DNA of 36,528 nt, from positions 1 through 36,528 of the forward strand of contig JBAWAP010000018.1 in the NCBI GenBank assembly GCA_049589355.1. Direction: 5' to 3'. The translations under genes were made by a program, and so were the position numbers. The number at the start of each line of letters is the position of its first letter. Within the stretch, counting starts at the first letter, position 1. This stretch comes from JBAWAP01 sp049589355. Its GTDB lineage: Bacteria > Chloroflexota > Anaerolineae > VGOG01. The notes beneath the pieces were generated by a model. It was not told the origin of the DNA. It did no database searches and saw nothing but the letters and a program-made list of their open reading frames with translations. Below, in pieces: positions 15,579 through 22,269 of the stretch.

Positions 15579-16760
15579 AACTCCCAGTATCTCAACGGCC
15601 AGGCGAGCGTAGACGCGAGCGGCAGCCTCAACGTCGGCCAGGCGGATCTGGTCGTCCACGGTGTGGGCGAAGCGCTCATCACCGGGGCCGAAGCCCACCG
15701 TAGGGATGTTGGCCCTCCCCATGGTGTAGACCCCATCGGTGGAGAAGGCCCACTGGCCGATCCTCGGTCGGTAACCTAACGTCTCTCGGATGGCCCGGGC
15801 AGTAGCCTGCAATAGAGGGTGATCCTGATCCAGGGCCCAGGGGGGATAAAACTCCTTGGCCCGGCACTCATGGCCAGTGTAGCTGGCCGCTCGATACTCG
15901 GTGACATTCACCTTGGCCTCAACTCCCTCACGGGCAATTATCCCCTGGATCTCCGCCAGGGCCTTGGCCTCGGTCTCACCCAGCGTAAGACGGCGGTCAA
16001 TGTAGAAAGTGCAAGCGTCGGGGATGGCGTTGCGGCTGGCGGCGGAGCTCTCGATCTGAGTGACGGCAATGCTCCCCCGGCCGAGGAAAGCATCGTCAAC
16101 CAACTGGGGGGCCAGAAGCTCGACGCCGAAGATCAATCGAGCGGCGTCATAGATGGCGTTCCTTCCTTGATTAGGAGTAGAGGCATGACAGGATCTGCCT
16201 CGGACGGTAACTTTCATCTCTACGCGACCCCGCTGGCCACGGCTGATCTGCAAATTCGTGGGCTCCCCCAGGACGACGAAATCGGGCCTGATCCCCTCTT
16301 CCTCGACCAGCACCTGCATCGCCAAACCCTCGCAAGGCTCCTCCTGGACGACGCCCACCACATACAGCTCGCCAGCCAGTTGGATGCCCGCGTCAATGAG
16401 GGCCTTGGCTCCGTAGACCATGGCTGCCAACGCGCCCTTCATGTCGCAAGCGCCCAGGCCGTAAAGGACTCCATCCTCGATCTGGGCTCCGTAAGGATCG
16501 TGGGCCCAAGAAGTGGGGTCGCTGACGCTTACGGTGTCCATGTGGCCGTTATAGAGGAGCCTGGGGCCAGTGCTATTGCCAAGGCAGCCGATGACGTTTC
16601 CAATGCGATCACGCCTTACCCTTGGAAAACCCACCCGTTGCATTTCCTCCGCCAGACGCTCGGCCAGCGCCTTCTCCTTGGTCGAGGGACTGGGGGTACG
16701 GATCAAATCCTGGAGGAAAGCAACTAAGTCGTTTCGGTCTTGAGGAGAGAGATTAAACAT
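15549..16760 (-). CDS. M20-family metallopeptidase/deacylase (ArgE/DapE/YgeY-like)
   Basis: Zinc-dependent hydrolase of the M20 family, 403 aa. Metal ligands are visible in order: His in YNGHMDTV, Asp in GACDMKGA, Glu pair in QEEPCEG, Glu/Asp in LGEPTN and His in FAHTVDD; the dimerisation (lid) domain is roughly residues 185-300. The start sequence and CDMKGA pattern resemble YgeY-type hydrolases, but ArgE, DapE and carboxypeptidase activities cannot be separated by reading. The upstream DNA is a repeat block, so no ribosome-binding site is visible before the ATG at 16760. The C-terminal RQYPIPNIQ is repeat-derived. Confidence 0.93.
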   Translation of the reverse strand: MFNLSPQDRNDLVAFLQDLIRTPSPSTKEKALAERLAEEMQRVGFPRVRRDRIGNVIGCLGNSTGPRLLYNGHMDTVSVSDPTSWAHDPYGAQIEDGVLYGLGACDMKGALAAMVYGAKALIDAGIQLAGELYVVGVVQEEPCEGLAMQVLVEEEGIRPDFVVLGEPTNLQISRGQRGRVEMKVTVRGRSCHASTPNQGRNAIYDAARLIFGVELLAPQLVDDAFLGRGSIAVTQIESSAASRNAIPDACTFYIDRRLTLGETEAKALAEIQGIIAREGVEAKVNVTEYRAASYTGHECRAKEFYPPWALDQDHPLLQATARAIRETLGYRPRIGQWAFSTDGVYTMGRANIPTVGFGPGDERFAHTVDDQIRLADVEAAARVYARLAVEILGVRQYPIPNIQ

Positions 16761-16762
16761 AA

Positions 16763-16845
16763 TTGGTACATTGGTAAGTTGGTAAATTGGTAGATTGGTT
16801 TACCAGTTTCCCAGCCTACCAATCTACCAGTTTACCGATCTACTA
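16763..16845. repeat. TTGGTAA-type short repeats with dyad between M20 and sugar transferase genes
   Basis: Degenerate TTGGTA(A/G) units turn into their own complement; arms 16781-16799 and 16818-16836 pair over nearly all of 19 positions. The block occupies the whole gap from the stop of the glycosylphosphotransferase (16843) to the M20 start, replacing any normal ribosome-binding site. Confidence 0.85.
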
Positions 16846-18270
16846 ATATGCGCCTCTGCCAGCAAGGACGGCAGGGATGGTCTTTAGGGCGATTTTGAGA
16901 TCCAAAAGAGGCGACCAGTTCTCCAGGTAATAGATATCCAACAGGCACATCTCATCGAAGGTAAGCTGGCTGCGGCCGCTGACCTGCCAGAGGCCGGTCA
17001 TGCCTGGCCAGACCTCCAAGCGCCTTCGGTGCCACTCCTGGTACTGCTCCACCTCCAAAGGGATGGCTGGGCGGGGACCGACCAGGCTCATCTCCCCCCG
17101 CAAGACGTTATATAGTTGAGGAAGCTCGTCCAGGCTGGTGCGACGCAAGAACCTGCCTAGTCGAGTGCAGCGTGGGTCGTGACGGATCTTGAAAATCGGG
17201 CCCACGGCTTCGTCCCAGTCTGTCAGTTGGGGACGTTCTTCTTCTGCCCCCTGGCGCATGGAGCGAAACTTGTAGAACACAAACCTTCGCCCCCCTTTGC
17301 CCACCCGAACCTGTTTGAAAAGGATGGGGCCGGGGGACTCTAGTTTAATGGCCACCGAGATGAGGAGCATCAGAGGGGAGAGCAAGATCAACCCTGCCAA
17401 AGAGATGACAATGTCACTGGCCCGCTTAAAGGCCAGGTTCCACCCAGTGATGGATATTGCCTTGACACCGATAATGGGAATACCGCCCAGGTCCTCGATA
17501 TCCACCCGGCTGAGGGCCAACTGAAATAGGTCGGGCACGATACGAGCCCGGACCTGCTCTCGCTCACACTGACGCATGATTCCTAAAATCTTACGATGAT
17601 ACATCCAGGGCAGGGTGATAATGACCTCATCAATGGCCTCCTCCTGGACGACGTGGGGCAGGTTATCAATCCCTCCCAAGGCCTTGAAGCGGCCGATGTC
17701 GGTACTGTTCTTCTCAGGGTCATCGTCAACGAAGCCGATGACTTGGTAGCCCAACTCGGGCTGGGCCACGATGTTGCGCATCAGCCTACGGCCCACTTCC
17801 CCAGCTCCAACTATGAGTACCCGATCCACACCCATGCCTCGCCGCATGCGGCTTTCCCAGACCCAGCGCTTGATCAGGCGGCTGAGGGAGAGCAGCGTGA
17901 CGATGATCAACCCTGCCCAGATGAACATCAAACGAGAATAGACCAGGGGCTGAAACCAGAAGGTGATGGCCATTATGATGAGGACGCCTGTGGTGGTGCC
18001 GCCGAAAAGAGCGTAGACCTCATCGAGCCAGGATGCGCTGCGAGGCTGATCGTAGACTCCCCCCAGCTTGTAAGCGATCACCAAAAGAATTGTCAACACC
18101 AAAGCGAAAGGTATGTACACCCGGAAGGGAGCGTCGTTGGCAGGATCCACAGCGCGAAACCACTGCAAGTCATAGCGCACCCAGTAAGCAGCAGCGAAGG
18201 CCAGGTTAATGAGCACGACGTCCGTCGAGGCCATTATCAAGGAGACTCGTCGCCGATATCGCTCAAACAT
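16843..18270 (-). CDS. Polyprenyl glycosylphosphotransferase (WcaJ/WbaP-like)
   Basis: Transfers a sugar-1-phosphate to undecaprenyl phosphate to start a surface polysaccharide or O-antigen-like repeat unit. Layout: four to five membrane helices in residues 1-~140, a Rossmann-like CoA-binding_3 region (RVLIVGAGEVGRRLM, ~149-163), a further membrane helix (~285-310), then the bacterial sugar transferase domain with KRASDIVISLAGLILLSP, KFRSM, RRTSLDELPQLYNVLRGEMS, LVGPRP and PGMTGLWQVSGRS. Length 475 aa is typical. The start ATG overlaps the end of the upstream glycosyltransferase by 8 bp, so the two form one unit. Confidence 0.96.
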   Translation of the reverse strand: MFERYRRRVSLIMASTDVVLINLAFAAAYWVRYDLQWFRAVDPANDAPFRVYIPFALVLTILLVIAYKLGGVYDQPRSASWLDEVYALFGGTTTGVLIIMAITFWFQPLVYSRLMFIWAGLIIVTLLSLSRLIKRWVWESRMRRGMGVDRVLIVGAGEVGRRLMRNIVAQPELGYQVIGFVDDDPEKNSTDIGRFKALGGIDNLPHVVQEEAIDEVIITLPWMYHRKILGIMRQCEREQVRARIVPDLFQLALSRVDIEDLGGIPIIGVKAISITGWNLAFKRASDIVISLAGLILLSPLMLLISVAIKLESPGPILFKQVRVGKGGRRFVFYKFRSMRQGAEEERPQLTDWDEAVGPIFKIRHDPRCTRLGRFLRRTSLDELPQLYNVLRGEMSLVGPRPAIPLEVEQYQEWHRRRLEVWPGMTGLWQVSGRSQLTFDEMCLLDIYYLENWSPLLDLKIALKTIPAVLAGRGAY

Positions 18271-19459
18271 CCCCGCCCTCCATTGCTCGTCGGTAAACCT
18301 GCACTGTCTCCTGAGCCGTTTTTGTCCAGGAGAAGCCTTTGGCTCTTTGTAAGCCCCGCTCCCTCATCTCTTGCCGGAGGGTCTCGTCATTCAAAGCCCG
18401 CCTCATGGCCTCCGCCAGCGCCTCGACATCCAACGGATCAACGGTCAGCCCCGCCTCGCCCACCACCTCCGGCAGTGACGCCGTGTTGGCTGTGACCACC
18501 GGCGTCCCACAGGCCATGGCCTCCAGGGGGGGCAGCCCGAAGCCCTCGTAAAGGGAAGGGTAAACAAAGAGCTCCGCTGCGTTGTACCACAGAGGCAACT
18601 CGCTGACGGGAATGTAGCCAGGAAACATCACCTCGCCCTCCAGACCCAACTCCTCCACGCGGGCGAAAGCGTCCTCGTAAAACCAACCCTTGGCCCCACC
18701 GATGACCAATTGCAAATCGCAAATCGCAAACCTGTCCTGAGCTGCGTCGAAGGATCGCAAATCGGCAAAGGCTTCAATGAGCCTGGTTACGTTTTTGCGC
18801 GGCTCGATGGTGCCCACGAAGAGGACGAAGCGTTCTGGCAGGCCACGCTCCGACCGAAAAGCGGCCACCTGATCCTCGGCCAGGGGCCGGAACGCCTCGT
18901 CTATTCCGCAATAGATCACCTCTACTTTCTCAGGCGAAACCCCCAGCAGGCGGACCACGTCGCGTTTGGTGCTCTTCGAGATGGCGATGATGCGCCTGGC
19001 TCTCCTCACCGAGAGGCGGGTGAAGAGGCCAAGATAGAAGCGCTTAGAACGCTTGAAACTCTCAGGATAAAGGAGAAAACTTAGGTCATAGATAGTAACC
19101 ACCGACGGACAAGGCGAGAGCAGAGGCGCGACGAAAGCCAGAGCGTGAAGCAAGTCCACCCTCTCTTTTTGCAAAGCGAAAGGTTGAACCACCTGTTCCC
19201 AGAAGATCCTGACCACAGGCCTGGAGGTAGGCAGTCGTGAAAGTTTCAACGCCAGTCCCGAACTGGTAAACCGCCTATCGCCGAGGAAAGCTGTATAGCG
19301 GTTATCTCGGTCAACGCGAGGCAGATGGGTGAGCAAGTTGCTGATGTACCAGTTGATGCCCGCCCCCCGATAGGTCTCTGTCAGGGACAGCAGGTGAGCG
19401 TTTAGGCCGATGTGAATTGGCTTATGGCTCATAGCAGGTGGCATGTAGTCACAGTTCAC
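18263..19459 (-). CDS. GT4-family glycosyltransferase
   Basis: GT-B fold glycosyltransferase likely adding sugars to the lipid-linked unit started by the adjacent transferase. Donor-binding motifs are clear: FVGTIEPRKNVTRLIEAF (about residues 215-232) and YPSLYEGFGLPPLEAMACGTPVV near 310-332. The start is uncertain: GTG 19459 lies 2 bp after the PIN gene stop, but ATG 19432 (MSHKPIHIGLN) matches the usual start of the family better; neither has a strong ribosome-binding site. An in-frame insert of short repeats plus a known type of dispersed repeat adds SFDAAQDRFAICDLQLV at about residues 242-258. Confidence 0.93.
   Translation of the reverse strand: MNCDYMPPAMSHKPIHIGLNAHLLSLTETYRGAGINWYISNLLTHLPRVDRDNRYTAFLGDRRFTSSGLALKLSRLPTSRPVVRIFWEQVVQPFALQKERVDLLHALAFVAPLLSPCPSVVTIYDLSFLLYPESFKRSKRFYLGLFTRLSVRRARRIIAISKSTKRDVVRLLGVSPEKVEVIYCGIDEAFRPLAEDQVAAFRSERGLPERFVLFVGTIEPRKNVTRLIEAFADLRSFDAAQDRFAICDLQLVIGGAKGWFYEDAFARVEELGLEGEVMFPGYIPVSELPLWYNAAELFVYPSLYEGFGLPPLEAMACGTPVVTANTASLPEVVGEAGLTVDPLDVEALAEAMRRALNDETLRQEMRERGLQRAKGFSWTKTAQETVQVYRRAMEGGDV
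18710..18764. repeat. Short repeats plus dispersed TCGAAGGA-type element inside a glycosyltransferase gene
   Basis: GCAAATC heptamers flank a 25-bp element (18731-18755, TGTCCTGAGCTGCGTCGAAG core). This core, translated as SFDAAQDR, is a dispersed repeat that I have seen in many predicted proteins of Chloroflexota and other bacteria. Here it stays in frame inside the glycosyltransferase. Confidence 0.75.
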
Positions 19460-19461
19460 AG

Positions 19462-19938
19462 CTAGGGAATCAGCCCCATCAATTGCTGACGAATCCTGTA
19501 CAGAAACTCTCCGGGACGAAGGACGATGATCCTCTCGCCTTCGGGATGATAATGCTTAACGTTGAAGGTCACCAGGTAATGACATCGGTGGAGCAGGGCC
19601 GCCGCCAATAAGGGCAGATCCTCAACATGAGCTTGCCCTTGCAAGGAGACCAATTGGTTTTCATCAGGATCATCCACCAACTTAACGGCCGACTCAACCA
19701 GCAGCCCGAAGGCGGGCAGGGCTTGGGGCATCTTCTCCCGCAAGTTCCGTTCCGCTTCGACCTTCACCTGTTGAGAAATGAGGCACTCGATGATGGTTAG
19801 ATCCGACAGGTGTAAGATGATATGGCTGGCGCCGGCCACGGAAGCGGAACCGGCGATGAGCACGTCGGCGTCAATGAAAATCCTGGGCTTAGCCAGGTCT
19901 TCCATATTTCTCTCGGTAATAGCGTCGTCGTTGCTCAT
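19462..19938 (-). CDS. PIN-domain protein, probable toxin
   Basis: PIN-domain ribonuclease-like protein: RIFIDADVLIAGSAS holds the first acidic metal ligand (Asp), an acidic Glu is in KVEAERNL, and HVEDLPLLAAAL plus LVTFNVKHYHP carry the later acidic and structural positions. PIN toxins of VapC type cleave RNA. It follows an AbrB/MazE-like antitoxin gene and overlaps it. ATG 19938 has a good GGAGGG 5 nt upstream (50-bp overlap); ATG 19905 (MEDLAKPRIF) would reduce the overlap to 17 bp but has a weaker site. Together they form a toxin-antitoxin module sitting between two glycosyltransferase genes. Confidence 0.85.
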   Translation of the reverse strand: MSNDDAITERNMEDLAKPRIFIDADVLIAGSASVAGASHIILHLSDLTIIECLISQQVKVEAERNLREKMPQALPAFGLLVESAVKLVDDPDENQLVSLQGQAHVEDLPLLAAALLHRCHYLVTFNVKHYHPEGERIIVLRPGEFLYRIRQQLMGLIP

Positions 19939-20164
19939 CCAAACCCTCCAGCAGATCTTCTATGCTCAGCCCGGCCTCCTGACGCAGACGCTCGATCTCC
20001 GCCGCCAACTTGGGCACCAGGGACACCTTGGGGGCCACGAAAAAGGCCCCATCCAAGTCAATGAGAGTCAGGGTATCCCCAGTCTCCAGGCCGTGCCGCT
20101 GGCGTAGTTTGGCAGGCAGGGTAATCACCCCCCGTTGTCGGATTTGGACGGTATTAGCTTCCAT
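19889..20164 (-). CDS. AbrB/MazE-family antitoxin
   Basis: A 91-aa protein with an N-terminal SpoVT/AbrB swapped-hairpin DNA-binding domain: VQIRQRGVITLPAKLRQRHGLETGDTLTLI, the standard pattern of this fold. The C-terminal half (EIERLRQEAGLSIEDLLEGLDEQRRRYY) is a helix that would wrap the PIN toxin encoded next. AAGGGGG lies 7 nt before the ATG. A promoter with TATAAT is visible upstream. In this family the antitoxin, alone or with the toxin, usually represses its own promoter. Confidence 0.9.
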   Translation of the reverse strand: MEANTVQIRQRGVITLPAKLRQRHGLETGDTLTLIDLDGAFFVAPKVSLVPKLAAEIERLRQEAGLSIEDLLEGLDEQRRRYYREKYGRPG

Positions 20165-20216
20165 AAGACACCCCCTTGAAAAAGATGAAGTTGCAGAATA
20201 TCAGCATTTCAGCCAT

Positions 20217-20245
20217 ATTATAACATCAATAATCATCAGGAGCAA
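20217..20245 (-). promoter_or_regulatory. Promoter of the AbrB-PIN module
   Basis: On the minus strand, TTGCTC (20245-20240) and TATAAT (20222-20217) are 17 bp apart. Transcription would start near 20210, about 46 nt before the antitoxin ATG. The -35 box overlaps the 3' end of the upstream glycosyltransferase gene, so the module can be expressed independently of it. Confidence 0.6.
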
Positions 20246-21390
20246 GTCGCCATTAACTCCCAGTACACGTGATACGTCTTCGCCGCAACCTGGGCCTGGG
20301 TGTAGTGGGCCAGCACTCGATCTCGGCCTCTCTGAGCCAGTTCCTCTCGCAAAGCTGGATCAGTCATCAGTTGGGACAGCCTGGCCCGCAAGGTTTGAAC
20401 ATCGCCCTCGGGGAAGACCAGACCCGCGTCGCCGATGACGTTCGGGATCTCCCCGGAGTCCGACCCCACTACAGGCACCCCACAAGCCATGGCCTCGATC
20501 AACACCCGCCCGAACTGCTCCTTCCAGTTGGGCCTGGTCAGGGAGGGCAGGACCAAGACGTCCAGTTGGTTGTAATAGCCAGGCATCTGGGTAGAAGGGA
20601 TGGGGTCCTCAAACTGCACCCGCTCGGCGATGCCCAACTCCGCTGCCAGCTTTTCCAATTGGCTTCTCTGCGGCCCACTCCCCAGGACACGCAACCGCCA
20701 TTCCCCGCTCAAGTCAGCCACCGCCCGCAGCAGGATGTGGACCCCCTTTTCCTCTACCAACCTCCCGACATAGCCAATAACGAAGGGCTGTAGGCTTTCA
20801 ACCTTAGAACCTGAAACGTGAAACGTGAAACGTGAAACGTGAGACTTGCGACCTGCGACCTGATAAATCTCAGGATCCACCCCAAACTGCGGAATCACCC
20901 TAGTAGGCCCTCGATACCCCTTTGCTCTCAGCACCCTCACTGCCTCAGAGTTCCCAGCGATAGCATACTCGGCGTTTCGCAAGTTATAGCTCTCCATGAG
21001 GCTGAAGGGAGGCGGATAGCGGCGATGGATGTTTTGCCAGGTGAAGAAGACGGCTTTGGCTCCATGGATTTTGGCCAGGCGCATAGCCTGCCAGGTAGCC
21101 GCGTTGTAAGGCTCCTCGTCAATATGGATAATGTGGGGCTTGATTCCCCTAAAATGTTTGGCCAGGCCCGGATAGAAGTGCAGGTGGAAGTGGCCATTGA
21201 GGGCCATCCTCTCCACAAGCAGCTCATACCCCTGAGTGTGCTCCCGTTCCAGGTGCATCACCCCTCGCTCGTCGCGCCAGTAGGGCGGCACGACGACGGT
21301 GAGCACCACGTGGGGAAACTTGGCGATTTCCTCCAGTTTTTTCTGATAGGCCCCTACAATACAGGCCTTGGAAACCATCAGGACTCGCAA
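20236..21390 (-). CDS. GT4-family glycosyltransferase, TTG start
   Basis: GT-B fold glycosyltransferase of family 4. The acceptor-side domain starts LRVLMVSKACIVGAYQKKLEEIA; the donor domain contains IGYVGRLVEEKGVHILL and the E-x7-E region VLIEAMACGVPVVGSDSGEIP. The best start is TTG 21390, which has AGAGGGG 7 nt upstream and gives the usual MRVLMVSK beginning; a frame open to 21483 adds residues unlike the family. An in-frame heptamer-repeat block adds GRKSHVSRFTFHVSGSKVE between the two domains. It is the first gene of the minus-strand run, divergent from the right-hand system. Confidence 0.9.
   Translation of the reverse strand: MRVLMVSKACIVGAYQKKLEEIAKFPHVVLTVVVPPYWRDERGVMHLEREHTQGYELLVERMALNGHFHLHFYPGLAKHFRGIKPHIIHIDEEPYNAATWQAMRLAKIHGAKAVFFTWQNIHRRYPPPFSLMESYNLRNAEYAIAGNSEAVRVLRAKGYRGPTRVIPQFGVDPEIYQVAGRKSHVSRFTFHVSGSKVESLQPFVIGYVGRLVEEKGVHILLRAVADLSGEWRLRVLGSGPQRSQLEKLAAELGIAERVQFEDPIPSTQMPGYYNQLDVLVLPSLTRPNWKEQFGRVLIEAMACGVPVVGSDSGEIPNVIGDAGLVFPEGDVQTLRARLSQLMTDPALREELAQRGRDRVLAHYTQAQVAAKTYHVYWELMATCS
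20813..20861. repeat. Seven heptamers inserted in frame in a glycosyltransferase gene
   Basis: Four perfect GAAACGT units (20813-20840) continue in the same 7-bp register as GAGACTT and two GCGACCT units. The 49-bp run stays open and falls in the linker between the two GT-B domains, where extra residues should be tolerated. Confidence 0.85.
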
Positions 21391-21660
21391 ATCGGTGCCC
21401 CTCTCGGTTAAGAAAAGCTTACCAGCCCAGCCAGGTATTATATCCCACCAACAGACAAAAAGCAAAGCAGTGTCTTGGCCCAAATACTACTTGTTTGATA
21501 TCATCCTTTCCCTTACTAAAAAATCAGGGATTCCCCGATTGACAAATCATCCAAAAGTGTGATATAATATAGTTGTGATGAATTATGCTTAATTCCGCGT
21601 GGCTTTGCTTAAGATAAGAGATAGCTGATGGTTATTGCAACAAGAGGGGTGTCCCGTGTC
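21391..21660. other. Divergent intergenic region at the strand and composition switch
   Basis: This 270-bp gap separates minus-strand glycosyltransferases from the plus-strand tubulin/vWA cluster. It holds the strong plus-strand promoter and is AT-rich around it. I see no tRNA, attachment-site duplication or transposase remnant here. Confidence 0.6.
21539..21568 (+). promoter_or_regulatory. Near-consensus sigma-70 promoter of the right-hand operon
   Basis: TTGACA (21539-21544) and TATAAT (21563-21568) are both perfect consensus boxes, separated by 18 bp, with a TG two bases before the -10. Transcription would start near 21575 and read through the HTH gene. It lies in the divergent gap between the last minus-strand glycosyltransferase and the plus-strand cluster. 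Confidence 0.8.
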
Positions 21661-21855
21661 ATGGACGAGATACTCACGGTACGAGAAGTGGCGGAGTACT
21701 TGAAACTGAGTCGCACGACCATCTGGCGCTGGTGCAATGAGGGTAAACTGCAAGCCTTCAAGGTGGGGCGTGGATGGCGAATCCATCGTTCAGAGGTGGA
21801 AAAGATTGTGGGGCAGAATCTCGGGGCGATGGAAGACAACAGTGGGGAAGAGTGA
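21661..21855 (+). CDS. Small excisionase-type (MerR-like) HTH DNA-binding protein
   Basis: A 64-aa helix-turn-helix protein of the HTH_17/excisionase family: MDEILTVREVAEYLKLSRTT, then IWRWCNEGKLQAFKVGRGWRIHRSEVEKI, the standard winged-helix pattern. The start is set at ATG 21661 as in most relatives; in-frame ATG 21628 and GTG 21649 also exist, and the GAGGGG at about 21644-21649 fits the 21661 start with wide spacing. It follows the strong promoter at 21539-21568 and lies 27 bp before the zinc-ribbon ORF. It is a candidate regulator of the tubulin/vWA operon. These proteins are also found in phages and integrative elements, but no integrase is seen here. Confidence 0.85.
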   Translation: MDEILTVREVAEYLKLSRTTIWRWCNEGKLQAFKVGRGWRIHRSEVEKIVGQNLGAMEDNSGEE

Positions 21856-21882
21856 AAGGGATAGCACAGGGTTACATCCAAT

Positions 21883-22038
21883 ATGGCCGACCACACCCGA
21901 TCATGCAATATGTGCTGCATTGCCGATGAGATCGTGCCAAGCTGCGAGTTGTGCAGCTATGATTTTCATGCTATAATATCTGTGTCTGCCAGCAAGTCAG
22001 TTGCAAGCAGCGCCGGAGCGAGTCAACTGAGTGCGTGA
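21883..22038 (+). CDS. Zinc-ribbon micro-protein (51 aa), possibly a truncated gene
   Basis: A short frame of 51 codons with a clear zinc-ribbon: Cys8-x-x-Cys11 and Cys21-x-x-Cys24, followed by SYDF, the common end of small double-Cys ribbons. The rest is Ser/Ala-rich (SASKSVASSAGASQLSA). It starts 27 bp after the HTH stop; only a weak AGGG lies 11 nt before the ATG. After its TGA stop, the same frame has a TAG five codons later and then stays open to 22266, where it overlaps the vWA start. It may be a genuine small protein or the 5' part of a broken gene. Confidence 0.5.
   Translation: MADHTRSCNMCCIADEIVPSCELCSYDFHAIISVSASKSVASSAGASQLSA
21949..21977 (+). promoter_or_regulatory. Possible internal extended -10 promoter before the vWA gene
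   Basis: TATAAT at 21972-21977 is preceded by TGC (extended -10), with a weak TTGTGC 17 bp upstream. It falls inside the zinc-ribbon ORF and would give a leader of about 280 nt before the vWA start. A 7-bp-arm hairpin (TCAGTTG 21997-22003, CAACTGA 22024-22030) lies in that leader. Confidence 0.45.
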
Positions 22039-22053
22039 GAAGTGGAGTTCTAG

Positions 22054-22269
22054 GAGGAGGTACGCCACGATGTTCTCTACGCCTGTCCCGAACTTGCATC
22101 GGAACCAAATACCGCCATTGATTGTGACAGCCGATTTGCCGTGCTCTCTGAGAGTGCCGGCGCGTCGGCTGTTGTCGTTGGGCAGACTGGTGAGATAGTG
22201 ATCCACTTTCCGGTAGACGAGCCCAGCACCCGACACCTGGGCGGGGAGCTTGCTGGAGGTATTGCGTGA
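22054..22269 (+). pseudogene. Start-less small coding frame overlapping the vWA start (GTGA)
   Basis: This 71-codon frame has protein-like composition (SRFAVLSESAGASAVVVGQ, then TGEIVIHFPVDEPSTRHLGG) and ends in a GTGA overlap with the vWA start, the mark of a coupled upstream gene. Yet it has no ATG, GTG or TTG until GTG 22141. It is in the same frame as the zinc-ribbon ORF, separated by TGA (22036) and TAG (22051). A strong GGAGGAGG at 22053-22060 precedes an ATG (22070) in a different frame. A frameshift, point mutations or an assembly error in a formerly intact gene would explain this. I do not recognise the product. Confidence 0.45.

Noticed and set aside
21628..21855. Phage or integrative element indicated by the excisionase-type HTH gene
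   Set aside because: No integrase, attachment repeats or other mobile genes in the window; such HTH proteins also regulate ordinary operons.
22070..22198. A 42-aa frame starting at the ATG after GGAGGAGG
   Set aside because: It has the best start signal, but its Leu/Arg/Pro-rich composition looks like a shadow; the alternative frame ends with the GTGA overlap and looks more protein-like. Kept only as part of the broken-gene finding.
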